DNA of 64,000 nt, from the NCBI GenBank assembly GCA_030066985.1, contig JASJAN010000002.1:1-64000 (forward strand). The letters are read 5' to 3'. Shown piece by piece: positions 26,856 through 36,285 of the stretch (position 1 is the stretch's first letter; each line of letters starts with the position of its first letter). Source of the stretch: Desulfobacterales bacterium (lineage in GTDB: Bacteria; Desulfobacterota; Desulfobacteria; Desulfobacterales; JAHEIW01). The translations under genes and the position numbers were made by a program. Under the pieces are notes generated by a model. That model did no database searches. It was not told where the DNA came from and was given only the letters and a program-made list of their open reading frames with translations.

Positions 26856-28421
26856 ATGGTGATTTTCGAAAGAATCGGGACCTATTTCCAGATGGTATTT
26901 CATCTGGCATCAGACCCGTTAAATATATTGATTCTGCTCAGTTCTGTGATGATGGGCATTATGTTTGGCGCCATGCCGGGACTAACGTCCACTTTAGGAG
27001 TTGCGCTGTTAACGGCCTTGACCTACGGCATGGACACCCCCACCGCCATGCTCTGCCTACTGGCGATCTATGTCGGTGGGACCTACGGCGGATCGTATGC
27101 CTCCATTTTGATCAATATCCCCGGCACAGCAGCTTCGGCCGCCACCGCTCTGGACGGCTACCCGCTGGCCTGCAAAGGTGAGGGCGGTCGCGCCATTGGC
27201 CTGACCACCACCGCATCGGCCATCGGTACGATTATCAGCATGCTGTTTCTGGTCAGTATATCGCCACTCATTTCGTTTTTTGCGCTTCAGTTCACGTCAT
27301 TTGAGTTTTTCCTGCTGGCATTTTTCGGCATTCTGATCAGCGGCACTCTGACCAGCCCGGATCTGGTTATTAAAGGATGGATCGCGGGCTTTTTGGGACT
27401 TTTTATGGCCTGTGTCGGCCGCGACCTGCTGCAGTTTTATCCGCGGTTTACTTTTGGCATACCAGAACTGGACAGTGGCATTGAAGTGGTGCCGGTGCTG
27501 ATTGGTGCTTTTGGCATACCGCAAATCATTCAGGTTCTAAAGGACCGCTTCCAGATCGGTGAGACCCAGAAGTTTCAGCGCATCCTGCCTGAGTTTGGAA
27601 CTATTGTGCGCAATATTCCCCGAATTATTCGCTCCGCCCTTATCGGTGTGGGAATTGGATCGGTGCCCGGCATCGGCGAAGACATTGCCGCCTGGGTATC
27701 CTACGGCACGGCCAAAAACACCTCCAAGCACCCGGAGCGCTTTGGCAAAGGTGAAATTACCGCTGTTCTGTCCACCGAGGTGGCCAACAATGCCTGTGTG
27801 GGCGGCGCTATGATCCCGCTGCTTAATCTTGGCATTCCAGGCAGCCCGCCGGCGGCCATGCTGCTTGGCGCTTTAATGCTGCACGGCGTCACACCCGGTC
27901 CGATGATTACTTTTGAGCACCCCACTTTTATTATGGAGGTGGCGGCCATCCTGCTGCTGGCGTCATTGAGCATGTGGGTGGTGGGCATGCTGCTGGCCAA
28001 ACAAGTGGTTAAGGTACTGCGCATCCCGGTTCAGCTGTTTATGCCCATCATCGGCATTTTGTGTATCATCGGCTCCTATGCGCTGGGTATCAATATCTGG
28101 AATCTGTACTTGATGCTGCCGGTGGGCATTATCAGCTATTTTCTAATCGAAATGGGCTATCCGATTGCCCCGCTGGTCATCGGCGTCATCCTGGGGCCTA
28201 TGGCCGACGAGAATCTCAGACGGGCGCTGATGGTATCTCAGGGCAGCTTTCTGCCGGTTTTTACCCGACCGGTTTCGCTGATTCTTTTTCTGGTGATTGT
28301 CTGGACCGTGGTCAGCCAGTTTCCGGCCTACCGTAATTTTAAAAATAAGTTGATGGACAAAATTTTCCGCCGCAAATCTTGCGAGGCTGACTTCGAGGTC
28401 GATGTACCCGATGAAGGCTAA
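26856..28421 (+). CDS. tctA: TTT transporter large permease subunit (TctA)
   Basis: 521 residues, about 11-12 membrane segments. The conserved GAMPGLTSTLGVALLTALTYG and GGTYGGSYASILINIPGTAASAATALDGYPLA define TctA. NNACVGGAMIPLLNLGIPGSPPAAMLLGAL is a second signature. It drives uptake with a proton or sodium gradient. It overlaps the upstream extension of the next ORF, but the next gene most likely starts after it, at 28441. Confidence 0.93.
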   Translation: MVIFERIGTYFQMVFHLASDPLNILILLSSVMMGIMFGAMPGLTSTLGVALLTALTYGMDTPTAMLCLLAIYVGGTYGGSYASILINIPGTAASAATALDGYPLACKGEGGRAIGLTTTASAIGTIISMLFLVSISPLISFFALQFTSFEFFLLAFFGILISGTLTSPDLVIKGWIAGFLGLFMACVGRDLLQFYPRFTFGIPELDSGIEVVPVLIGAFGIPQIIQVLKDRFQIGETQKFQRILPEFGTIVRNIPRIIRSALIGVGIGSVPGIGEDIAAWVSYGTAKNTSKHPERFGKGEITAVLSTEVANNACVGGAMIPLLNLGIPGSPPAAMLLGALMLHGVTPGPMITFEHPTFIMEVAAILLLASLSMWVVGMLLAKQVVKVLRIPVQLFMPIIGILCIIGSYALGINIWNLYLMLPVGIISYFLIEMGYPIAPLVIGVILGPMADENLRRALMVSQGSFLPVFTRPVSLILFLVIVWTVVSQFPAYRNFKNKLMDKIFRRKSCEADFEVDVPDEG

Positions 28422-28440
28422 TGCAATCAAGGAGGATGAA

Positions 28441-29406
28441 ATGTTAAAGATGGGTATTATCACTGGGTTTTTGTCCCAGACAAAAGACCGCTTTCATGAA
28501 TACAACAAGCCGTTAGATCTGGATCAAAAATTTAAGCTAATGACCCAGATCGAGGGCTATGACGGTGTGGAGATCGTTTATCCCTACGAGGTCAGCGACC
28601 CCAAGACCACCAAAGAGATTTTAGACAAATACAATCTGAATATCGCCGCCGTGAATGTGAATGTCAAAGCCGAGCCCGAGTTTCGCAACGGTGGCTTGAC
28701 CTCCCATGACAAGGCCGTGCGCGATAAGGCCGTGCGCTTTATCAAAGAAGCCAAGGATTTTGCAGAAGCCGTCGGGGCCGATAAGGTCACCTGCTGCCCG
28801 CTGGGGGATGGCTATGAGTTTTCGTTTCAGTATGACTACGCCACCACCTGGAAATATTTGATTGAAACCTTTGGCGAAGCCGGTAGCTATAAAACCACCG
28901 TACCACTGTGCATCGAATATAAACCCAGTGAAACCCGCGGTCGCTGTTTTGTGGACAATGCGGCCAAAACCCTGTGCCTGCTCAACGATATTCAGTGCAA
29001 AGACATGGGGGTCACGTTGGATTTCGGGCATTCCATGTACGGCAACGAAAATCCGGCCGAAGCCGTATCGTTGCTGGCCAATAGCCCCTACCGCTACTAC
29101 ATTCACGTCAATGACAACGATGGTCGCTGGGATTGGGACTATTTTTGTGGGACCAAGCATTTTTTAGAGTATGTCGAGTTTCTGTATTACCTCAAAAAAT
29201 ACAACTACAACGATTACCTGACCTCAGACACCTCGCCAACCCGCTGGGAAATCAAAGGCACCTTTGAAGCCAACAGCCGGTTGTCCAACCGAATCTGGAA
29301 GCTATTCGAGCAAATTGACATGGATGAGTTTGAGGGATTAATTGCCGGAAGCGATTATCTGCAAACATGGCAATTCATTGAGGCCAACATTTTCTCGTTA
29401 AAATAA
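28441..29406 (+). CDS. Xylose isomerase-like TIM barrel enzyme
   Basis: 321 residues from the ATG at 28441 (GGAGG upstream). It is a TIM barrel of the sugar-phosphate isomerase/epimerase superfamily. Likely metal ligands lie in CIEYKP, TLDFGHS, HVNDNDG and the later DTSPTRWE. Members epimerise or isomerise ketoses, cleave, or decarboxylate keto sugar acids. Position between TctA and a split transketolase suggests it makes the transketolase substrate. I cannot name the substrate. A 3-oxo-isoapionate decarboxylase-like role is one possibility because a DUF1537 kinase is in the same locus. Confidence 0.75.
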   Translation: MLKMGIITGFLSQTKDRFHEYNKPLDLDQKFKLMTQIEGYDGVEIVYPYEVSDPKTTKEILDKYNLNIAAVNVNVKAEPEFRNGGLTSHDKAVRDKAVRFIKEAKDFAEAVGADKVTCCPLGDGYEFSFQYDYATTWKYLIETFGEAGSYKTTVPLCIEYKPSETRGRCFVDNAAKTLCLLNDIQCKDMGVTLDFGHSMYGNENPAEAVSLLANSPYRYYIHVNDNDGRWDWDYFCGTKHFLEYVEFLYYLKKYNYNDYLTSDTSPTRWEIKGTFEANSRLSNRIWKLFEQIDMDEFEGLIAGSDYLQTWQFIEANIFSLK

Positions 29407-29428
29407 AAGCAAAGGAGTTTAAATTACA

Positions 29429-30256
29429 ATGTCTTCAGAACCTATGAGCATAGAAGAACTCGAAAAAATGGCGGTGGCCGTCCGCTGTGACATCATCGAT
29501 ATGATCTGCACCGCGTCGGCCGGTCATCCGGGCGGCTCGCTTTCAGCCACTGATGTGGTCACAGCGCTTTACTTCCGCGTAATGCGCATCGATCCCGAAA
29601 ATCCGGACTGGCCCGACCGCGATCGCTTTATTTTATCCAAAGGCCATGCCTGTCCGGTCTGGTATGCGGCTCTGGCCGGGCGCGGCTATTTTGACAAATC
29701 GCATCTGAAGACCCTGCGCCAGATGGGCAGCATCCTGCAAGGCCATCCGGACATGAACAAAACCCCCGGGATCGATATGACCGCCGGCTCTCTGGGTCAT
29801 GGGCTGTCAGCCGGGCTGGGCATGGCGCTGAGCGCAAAGCTGCAGAAAAAAGATTATCATGTCTTTGTGGTCATTGGTGACGGTGAATCCCAGGAAGGAT
29901 CCATCTGGGAGGCCGCCATGGCGGCACCGCGCTTCAAGCTGGATAATCTGACCGCCATTTTAGATTACAACCACCTGCAAAATGACTACAGCGTGGATGA
30001 TATCATGCCCATTGATCCGGTGGCCGATAAATGGCAGGCCTTTGGCTGGAACGTGATCGACATTGACGGCCATGATATGGCGCAGGTGGTGCAGGCGCTG
30101 GAGGAAGCCAAATCCCACCAGGGCGCTCCGACCATCATCGTAGCCAATACGGTCAAAGGCAAAGGGGTGTCATATATGGAAAATGTATGTGAATGGCACG
30201 GCAAGGCACCCTGCCAGGAAGAAGCCGATCAAGCCTTAGAAGAGCTTAGGAGGTAA
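29429..30256 (+). CDS. Transketolase N-terminal subunit (split)
   Basis: 275 residues, the usual size of the N half of split transketolases. TPP motif GDGESQEGSIWEAAMAAP with a later YNHLQND, plus SAGHPGGSLS and SKGHACPVWYAAL near the N-terminus. It works as a complex with the C-subunit gene 5 bp downstream. It transfers two-carbon ketol units between sugars. Being in a catabolic operon rather than with Calvin or pentose-phosphate genes suggests a specialised substrate. Confidence 0.92.
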   Translation: MSSEPMSIEELEKMAVAVRCDIIDMICTASAGHPGGSLSATDVVTALYFRVMRIDPENPDWPDRDRFILSKGHACPVWYAALAGRGYFDKSHLKTLRQMGSILQGHPDMNKTPGIDMTAGSLGHGLSAGLGMALSAKLQKKDYHVFVVIGDGESQEGSIWEAAMAAPRFKLDNLTAILDYNHLQNDYSVDDIMPIDPVADKWQAFGWNVIDIDGHDMAQVVQALEEAKSHQGAPTIIVANTVKGKGVSYMENVCEWHGKAPCQEEADQALEELRR

Positions 30257-30261
30257 TTAAC

Positions 30262-31287
30262 GTGGCAATTAATCAATATCATTATCTTAGTCCCGAAATC
30301 GTGTCGCTGCTGGCATCTGATGAAGTGTTCGCCAAAACCGAGCAGCAGCCAACACGCTATTCCTATGCCGAAGCCATGCTGGAGCTGGGTGATAAAAATC
30401 CCAAAGTCGTGGTGCTCGACGCGGATGTGTCCAAATCAATTAAAACCAACGAATTTGCCGATAAGTTTCCGGATCGCTCATTTAACTTCGGCATCGCCGA
30501 GCAAAACATGATGGCGGCGGCGGCCGGCATGGCAACCACCGGTTTGATTCCCTACGCCACGACCTATGCCGTATTTGCCAGTATGCGGGCGTTGGACATG
30601 GTGCGCAACAGCATCCACTACCCCAAACTCAACGTCAAAATCGCCGCCAGCCACGGGGGCATCACGCCGGGGCCCGACGGCGTCACCCATCAGGGGCAGG
30701 AGGATTTGTCCATCATTCGCGCCATCGCCAATTCAACCATCATCGCACCGGCCGATCCGGCAACCACCAAGTTGGCCACATGGGCGGCCGCTGATTATCA
30801 AGGACCGGTTTACCTGAGTTTTACACGCGATCCGGTGCCGGCTATTTTTGATCTCAACTATCCTTTTGAAATCGGCAAAGCCGTTACCGTGCGCGATGGC
30901 AGCGATGCGACCATCATCGCCAACCGCGACCTGGTGGTGCAGTCGTTGATTGCCGCCGAACATTTGTCCCGAAAGGGGATAGACGTTCGTGTGATCGATT
31001 GCCACACACTCAAGCCCCTGGATGAGGAAGCAGTGCTTACGGCTGCCAGCGAGACCGGCGCCATTGTGACCGCTGAGAACAACGTCTTCTACGGGGGGTT
31101 GGGCAGTGCGGTGGCCGAGGTTCTGGTGGAAAATAATCCCATTCCCATGAAACGCATCGGGGTGCGCGATACCTTTGCCGAGTCCGGCCCTTATCTGGAT
31201 TTGCTGGAAAAATACGGGCTTTCCGCCAATCATATTGAAGCCGCAGTCGAAGAAGTCATCAGCCGCAAAAATTTTCATCAAAATTAA
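30262..31287 (+). CDS. Transketolase C-terminal subunit (split)
   Basis: 341 residues. GTG start with GGAGGT upstream. It contains the pyrimidine-binding and C-terminal transketolase domains: LDADVSKSIKTNEF, FNFGIAEQNMMAAAAGMA with the catalytic Glu, ATTYAVFASMRALDMVRN, then THQGQEDLSIIRAI. The C-terminal part has ENNVFYGGLGSAVAEVL. Translation is probably coupled to the N subunit. After its stop, 437 bp of repeat sequence separates it from the dehydrogenase gene. Confidence 0.92.
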   Translation: MAINQYHYLSPEIVSLLASDEVFAKTEQQPTRYSYAEAMLELGDKNPKVVVLDADVSKSIKTNEFADKFPDRSFNFGIAEQNMMAAAAGMATTGLIPYATTYAVFASMRALDMVRNSIHYPKLNVKIAASHGGITPGPDGVTHQGQEDLSIIRAIANSTIIAPADPATTKLATWAAADYQGPVYLSFTRDPVPAIFDLNYPFEIGKAVTVRDGSDATIIANRDLVVQSLIAAEHLSRKGIDVRVIDCHTLKPLDEEAVLTAASETGAIVTAENNVFYGGLGSAVAEVLVENNPIPMKRIGVRDTFAESGPYLDLLEKYGLSANHIEAAVEEVISRKNFHQN

Positions 31288-31350
31288 TGCGAAGTTTATT
31301 TGATTTTTTCACCGCTCGTTGTGCTCAAGGCCTGAAATAAGAGATATTTT

Positions 31351-31625
31351 ACCGCAGAGACGCAGAGATCGCAGAGAGAAAAGTTTCTTTGCCTTGTCGC
31401 TGAGACGCCGACAAGGCAAAACTATCTCAACCCTGCGGGTTATAAAAAATTAATTCTCAGCTGTATAAATAGTTGAGCCTCTTAAATGTTACCAAAATAG
31501 CAGTATTATGGATGATGTTTATAATTTGTATAATATTTGCCGAAGGCAGATTGTTTTTTGCTTTCCGTCCTCTCAACGGAAAGCAAAAAGAAAAAACATC
31601 TCTGCGGCCTCTGCGTCTCTGCGGT
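31351..31625. repeat. Palindromic repeat, family A copy 2
   Basis: Same 17 bp ends as copy 1 (31351-31367 and 31609-31625). The right half is nearly identical to copy 1, including the CTTTCCGTCC hairpin. It is 44 bp longer than copy 1, the difference lying in the middle. It interrupts the catabolic locus between transketolase and hydroxypyruvate reductase. Confidence 0.85.
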
Positions 31626-31724
31626 GAATAATTAAAAAGTGGCAGTTGCATTAAACCACTTTGATTGCTAAGTTCTCTGTGATAGATAGCGTTGACAATT
31701 TGAACTTTCAAGGAGGTTTGCATC

Positions 31725-32876
31725 ATGGGCGCAAAAAAATGGCGGACCCATAACCCTTCAGGCAAAAAACGTGTGATCGTCACCAAAGAGCTGCCCGGCG
31801 AGCGCTGGCTCAATATTCTGACTGCTGCCGATTGCAAAATCGAGATCTGCACCTCACCCGATGTGCTCAGCAGCGAAGAGATTATCGCGGCCATCGGGGA
31901 TTCATGTGACGGCGCTATCGGCCAATTGACTGAGCCCTGGGGTGATGATCTGTATGCCGCCCTTAAAGCCGCCGGCGCCACGGCCTACAGCAACTATGCC
32001 GTGGGCTTCAACAATGTGGACGTGGATGCTGCTACCCGGCACGGTATCCCGGTGGGCAACACCCCGGGGGTGTTGACCGAAACCACCGCCCAAATGGCGG
32101 TGGCATTGACCTTTGCCGCCGCCCGCCGCGTTGGTGAAGCCGAACGGTTTCAAAGAGAGGGCAAATACAAAGGCTGGCTGCCATCGTTGTTTATGGGTAA
32201 TCTGCTGTGGCGCCAAACAGTGGGGGTTATTGGCGCCGGTCGCATCGGCGCCGCCTATGCCCACATGATGGTCGAAGGCCACAAGATGAATCTGGTCTAC
32301 TATGACCCGCACAAAAATGAAGACCTCGAAAATCATGTGGCAAATTACAGCAAATTTTTAGAATCCCAGGGCCAGGCGCCGGTATCCTGCAAACGCGCAG
32401 AAACTGTTGAAGAATTGTTGCAGGAAGCCGACTGTGTCAGTATCCACACGATTTTAGATGACAGCACCCACCACTTAATCAATGCCGAGCGCCTGGCGCT
32501 GATGAAAGCAGATGCCATCATCGTCAACACCAGCCGCGGGCCGGTCATCGATGAGGACGCACTGGTGGCGCATTGCCAAAAAAATCCGGAATTCAAGGCC
32601 GGTTTGGATGTATTTGAAGATGAGCCCGAAATGAAACCGGGTCTGGTGGAGCTCGATAATGTCGTGATCGTGCCGCACATTGCTTCTGCCACCAGCTGGA
32701 CCCGCCAGGGCATGGCCACGCTGGCCGCCAGTAACGTGGCCGCTATACTGCAAGGCTATCCGGCCTGGCAGCGACCGGACATTTCCGTATTTTTAGAAGG
32801 CGAGGCGCCAAAGGCGGCGCCCAGCATTATCAACGCCGAAGAGTTGGGTATTTCAATATACGAAGACAATAAATAG
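31725..32876 (+). CDS. Hydroxypyruvate reductase / D-2-hydroxyacid dehydrogenase
   Basis: 383 residues, AAGGAGG site 8 bp upstream. Two-domain dehydrogenase with Rossmann GVIGAGRIGAAYA, catalytic Arg in NTSRGPVIDEDAL, Glu in FEDEPEMKPGL and His in VPHIASATSWTR. Its length and C-terminal tail resemble plant-type glycerate dehydrogenase (peroxisomal HPR) more than short PdxB/SerA forms. It likely interconverts hydroxypyruvate and D-glycerate. Hydroxypyruvate is also a transketolase donor, which links it to the neighbouring genes. Confidence 0.85.
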   Translation: MGAKKWRTHNPSGKKRVIVTKELPGERWLNILTAADCKIEICTSPDVLSSEEIIAAIGDSCDGAIGQLTEPWGDDLYAALKAAGATAYSNYAVGFNNVDVDAATRHGIPVGNTPGVLTETTAQMAVALTFAAARRVGEAERFQREGKYKGWLPSLFMGNLLWRQTVGVIGAGRIGAAYAHMMVEGHKMNLVYYDPHKNEDLENHVANYSKFLESQGQAPVSCKRAETVEELLQEADCVSIHTILDDSTHHLINAERLALMKADAIIVNTSRGPVIDEDALVAHCQKNPEFKAGLDVFEDEPEMKPGLVELDNVVIVPHIASATSWTRQGMATLAASNVAAILQGYPAWQRPDISVFLEGEAPKAAPSIINAEELGISIYEDNK

Positions 32877-33003
32877 TCTTAGAAGTCATTTTTCGCGGTT
32901 CGACCGGTCATGTCCGATAAAAAGCTGAAGATAGATCGAAGAATCCTTGGTCATTATTCAAATCAGCATATTTTCGATATACGATATGAATTAGCTACCC
33001 ACT

Positions 33004-34419
33004 TTGGACTATCAACGACTGCCAAAAGATCAACTGCTCAACAGCCTGCTGCCGGAATGGCCCCAGGATTTGAGACCGGCCATTCAAAAACAAATCAAAG
33101 CCGATGGCCGCAAGGTGGTGGTTTTAGACGATGATCCCACCGGTACCCAGACCATCCACGGCCTGCCGGTGCTCACCCACTGGTCGACGGAGGCGCTGGC
33201 GGCTGAGCTGCAAAACGACCTGCCCGCATTTTACATCCTGACCAATTCCAGAAGTATGACCTTGCCGAAAGCGCAGGAGGTCAGTGCCGAAATCGGTCAC
33301 AACCTCGCGGCAGCCACCGCTCAGACCCGGCGAGAGTTTGTGGTCGTCAGCCGCAGTGATTCGACCTTGCGGGGCCATTTCCCCGGTGAAGTCGCCGCGC
33401 TATCGGATGCTCTGGGCCAGCCCTTTGACGGGTGGTTGATCATTCCGTTTTTTCTGGAAGGCGGCCGCTACAGCATCGATGACGTGCACTATGTGGATGA
33501 GGGAGAGATTCTGGTCCCGGCGGCCCAGACCGAATTTGCCCGCGATCGCGCATTTGGCTATATGGCATCAAATTTGCGCGACTGGGTTGCCGAAAAAACC
33601 AACGGGCAAATGGCGGCTCAAGATGTGGCCAGTGTTTCGATCAGCATGCTGCGCAGCGGCGGGCCGGAAGCCGTAACCGACTTGTTGATGACGTTAGATG
33701 CCAGTCGCTGCTGCGTGGTCAACGCCGCCAGCTACCGCGATCTGGAGGTCTTTGTGCAGGGGTTGTTGGCAGCCGAAGCCCGCGGCAAACGCTTTTTATA
33801 TCGCACAGCGGCTTCCTTTGTGCAGGTGCGGGCCGGCATTTCCCCGCGCCAACTGCTAATACAAAAGGATTTGCAAATGCCGTCTACCGGTGGAGGCCTG
33901 ATAGTGGTCGGCTCTTATGTGCCGCGCAGCACCCAGCAGATTAAGGCGCTGCTGCCTGCAACCGATATGTCGCAAGCCGAAGTAAACGTCAACGCGCTGC
34001 TTAGCGATGAGCTGCGCAATGCTGAAATCCGGCGGGTGGCCCGAAAAGCCGAGCAGGCGCTCAAACAGGGAAACGATATGCTCATATTCACCGGCCGCCG
34101 GCTGATCACCGGCAAGGATGCAAAGAGCAACCTTCACATCGGGCAAAAGATCTCAGAAGGCCTGATTGACATCGTGCTGCACATTGAAGCCACGCCGCGC
34201 TATATTCTGGCCAAAGGCGGTATTACCGCCAGCGATATCGCCACCCGGGCCTTGATTGTCAAAAAAGCCATGGTGCTCGGCCAGATTCTGCCGGGAGTGC
34301 CCGTCTGGCAGCTGGGAAGCGAAAGCCGCTTTGCAGGTATGGCTTACATTGTATTTCCCGGCAATGTCGGTGATGAGCAAGCGCTGTTCAAGGTCGTGCA
34401 GCAGCTAAGACCGGCGTAA
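33004..34419 (+). CDS. DUF1537 four-carbon acid sugar kinase
   Basis: 471 residues. N-terminal domain VVVLDDDPTGTQTIHGLPV and SRSDSTLRGHFPGEV bind the acid sugar. The C-terminal domain LAKGGITASDIATRAL and the PVWQLG/GMAYIVFPGNVGD region binds ATP. The family phosphorylates four- to six-carbon sugar acids such as erythronate, threonate, denudate-type compounds or 3-oxo-isoapionate. The only in-frame start is TTG at 33004, after an upstream TAG, with no clear ribosome site, so expression may be weak or the start non-canonical. It closes the GntR-led locus. Confidence 0.87.
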   Translation: MDYQRLPKDQLLNSLLPEWPQDLRPAIQKQIKADGRKVVVLDDDPTGTQTIHGLPVLTHWSTEALAAELQNDLPAFYILTNSRSMTLPKAQEVSAEIGHNLAAATAQTRREFVVVSRSDSTLRGHFPGEVAALSDALGQPFDGWLIIPFFLEGGRYSIDDVHYVDEGEILVPAAQTEFARDRAFGYMASNLRDWVAEKTNGQMAAQDVASVSISMLRSGGPEAVTDLLMTLDASRCCVVNAASYRDLEVFVQGLLAAEARGKRFLYRTAASFVQVRAGISPRQLLIQKDLQMPSTGGGLIVVGSYVPRSTQQIKALLPATDMSQAEVNVNALLSDELRNAEIRRVARKAEQALKQGNDMLIFTGRRLITGKDAKSNLHIGQKISEGLIDIVLHIEATPRYILAKGGITASDIATRALIVKKAMVLGQILPGVPVWQLGSESRFAGMAYIVFPGNVGDEQALFKVVQQLRPA

Positions 34420-34475
34420 GATGAATTTTACAAACTATTTCATCTTTTTTTAATTCAGCGCATAATAGTATGAAG

Positions 34476-34688
34476 GATCGCGGAATAAATTATTAGCAGC
34501 GCCATCGTGCACTGTCTGAATGCATTAGGGCGCGTTGCGAAAGAACATCCATAGCCTCAATGTAGCTTTATGAGCCCCACGTTGATTTTAAATTAACAGT
34601 TGATTTTGTATTTGATCTTTGTTCTTTCGTTACGCTCCTTTATGCATGAGTTTGCACGATGCAGTCGCTGATATTTTATTCCGCGATC
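34476..34688. repeat. Family D palindrome, copy 1 (213 bp)
   Basis: About 70 bp at each end are imperfect inverted repeats (GATCGCGGAATAAA...GCGAAAGAAC and its counterpart). The middle is unrelated AT-rich spacer. A second 213 bp copy in the opposite orientation is at 52894-53106. No ORF inside. Confidence 0.85.
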
Positions 34689-34738
34689 ATCGATGGTTTG
34701 ACAAAGAATTTTCGTCCCCAAAATGAAAAGATCAATCG

Positions 34739-35623
34739 ATGCATAAAATCGGATATCTGTATGTTTGTTTGGCGGCCGTGTTGTGGGCGGCTGCCGGCAG
34801 CGGGGCCAAATTCCTGTTCAACAGCGGCATGACGCCTTATCAGCTGATTCAGCTGCGGGTCACGCTGGCCTTTGGCGGCTTGTTGCTGTGGCTGGTCGGG
34901 CGCAACCGGCAGCTGTTAAAAATCGACGTTAAAGATCTTTTTTACTTTTCTCTGCTAGGCATCCTGGGCATCGGTGCCGCCCAGTTTTTTTACCTGTTTG
35001 CCATCAGCAAGATCAAGGTGGCCGCTGCTATTTTACTGCATTACACCGGCCCGGTTTTTGTGGCCTTGTATGCCGCTGTTTTCCGGCATCAAAAATTGAC
35101 GCTCAAAAGCGGATTGGCGCTATTGGGAACTGTGGCGGGCTGCTTTCTGGTGGTCGGAGCTTACAACCTGGACCTGTTTGCCCTTAATCGCGCCGGCATA
35201 ATCGGCGGACTTCTGGCAGCGGTAGCCTTTGCCACCTATACCCTTTTGAGCGAATACGGCATGGCAAAATACAGCCCCTGGACGGTTTTGCTCTACGGGC
35301 TGCTGTTTGCCGCCCTGGCCTGGAATCTCCTGCATCCCCCGCTGGAAGCGCTTTTGCGATCCTATACCCCGGCCGTATGGTTCTGGATTTTATTCATTGC
35401 CGTCTGCGGCACGATCCTGCCTTTTGGGCTGTATTTTGAGGGCGTCAACCGTATTCGTTCCACCCATGCCAGTATTACAGCCACACTGGAGCCCATCACC
35501 GCCAGTGTTATTTCAGCGCTCTTTTTAGGGGAGATGCTCAGCCCGCTGCAGGTGCTGGGCGGCCTAGTGGTGATCGCATCGATTATACTGCTGCAATGGG
35601 AAAAAGAAAGGGATGGCCGTTAA
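34739..35623 (+). CDS. DMT superfamily (EamA) transporter
   Basis: 294 residues with about ten membrane helices in two EamA halves. Marks are the N-terminal WAAAGSGAKFLFNSGMTP, PYQLIQLRVTLAF, and the C-terminal RSTHASITATLEPITASVISALFLGE. These export or exchange amino acids and small metabolites. Substrate unknown. It follows the sugar-acid locus after a repeat and may be an independent gene. Ribosome site weak. Convergent with the PilZ gene 17 bp downstream. Confidence 0.88.
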   Translation: MHKIGYLYVCLAAVLWAAAGSGAKFLFNSGMTPYQLIQLRVTLAFGGLLLWLVGRNRQLLKIDVKDLFYFSLLGILGIGAAQFFYLFAISKIKVAAAILLHYTGPVFVALYAAVFRHQKLTLKSGLALLGTVAGCFLVVGAYNLDLFALNRAGIIGGLLAAVAFATYTLLSEYGMAKYSPWTVLLYGLLFAALAWNLLHPPLEALLRSYTPAVWFWILFIAVCGTILPFGLYFEGVNRIRSTHASITATLEPITASVISALFLGEMLSPLQVLGGLVVIASIILLQWEKERDGR

Positions 35624-35640
35624 GCTTGGCGATGTTGGTG

Positions 35641-36270
35641 TTAGCTGGCGTCTTGCTTATCAATACTTAAAAATTTGAGCCCGAATCCATCGGGGCCGGA
35701 CCAGACGACTTCACCTTTGACAATGGCCTTCTGGTCGTTTTTTAACGGCAGCACAAATGTAATGCTTTGCCCGGCGGATATGTGCGAGTCGACTTCAATA
35801 AAACCACCGGCAGTGCTGATATTTTTTACGAGCCCATTGAATATGCGGTCATCGGCGGCGAACTGAACGGATTTGATGTAGGTTTTGCGTTGATGCCGCC
35901 GAATATCTTGCCACTCTCTGGTTTCGTCTTCTTTCAAATTGACTTTATGGTGATCAATGGTGTGCTGAGCCCCATAGCCATAATAATATACCGATTTTTT
36001 CAATTCCTTGCGCCAAACAATTTCAACCCGATAGCATTCGTAAAGGCCCTGCTCGGTTGCGAAAGGTGAATTATCGATTCCGACAAAAACCTCTTCACCG
36101 GGCTGCAACAGATTATCAGCCTCAAAATATAATCCCGTGGCGCTGAAATTGAGCATCTTGGCTTTGTGAATCGTGCCGGCCTTTAAATTTTCAATTGTCA
36201 CCAGGCATTGATGCTCGATGCGGGCGTTCTCTCTTTTTTCAGGGTTTTCTTCCATGTCGCTATATAACAT
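35641..36270 (-). CDS. Double PilZ domain protein
   Basis: 209 residues with two PilZ-like units. The first has RENARIEHQCLV then NFSATG. The second has RRHQRKTYIK then NISTAGGFIEV, matching the (R/Q)xxxR and (D/N)xSxxG c-di-GMP signature. The first unit is less canonical and may not bind. A c-di-GMP effector role in motility or surface behaviour is inferred. A second in-frame ATG 5 codons later is an alternative start. It lies 15 bp after the helical protein gene on the same strand. Confidence 0.82.
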   Translation of the reverse strand: MLYSDMEENPEKRENARIEHQCLVTIENLKAGTIHKAKMLNFSATGLYFEADNLLQPGEEVFVGIDNSPFATEQGLYECYRVEIVWRKELKKSVYYYGYGAQHTIDHHKVNLKEDETREWQDIRRHQRKTYIKSVQFAADDRIFNGLVKNISTAGGFIEVDSHISAGQSITFVLPLKNDQKAIVKGEVVWSGPDGFGLKFLSIDKQDAS

Positions 36271-36285
36271 TCAAAGGATTACCGA

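Noticed and set aside
32910-33134. ORF overlapping the start of the DUF1537 kinase in another frame
   Set aside because: It reads out of frame through conserved kinase sequence and has no ribosome site; not evidence of a frameshift.
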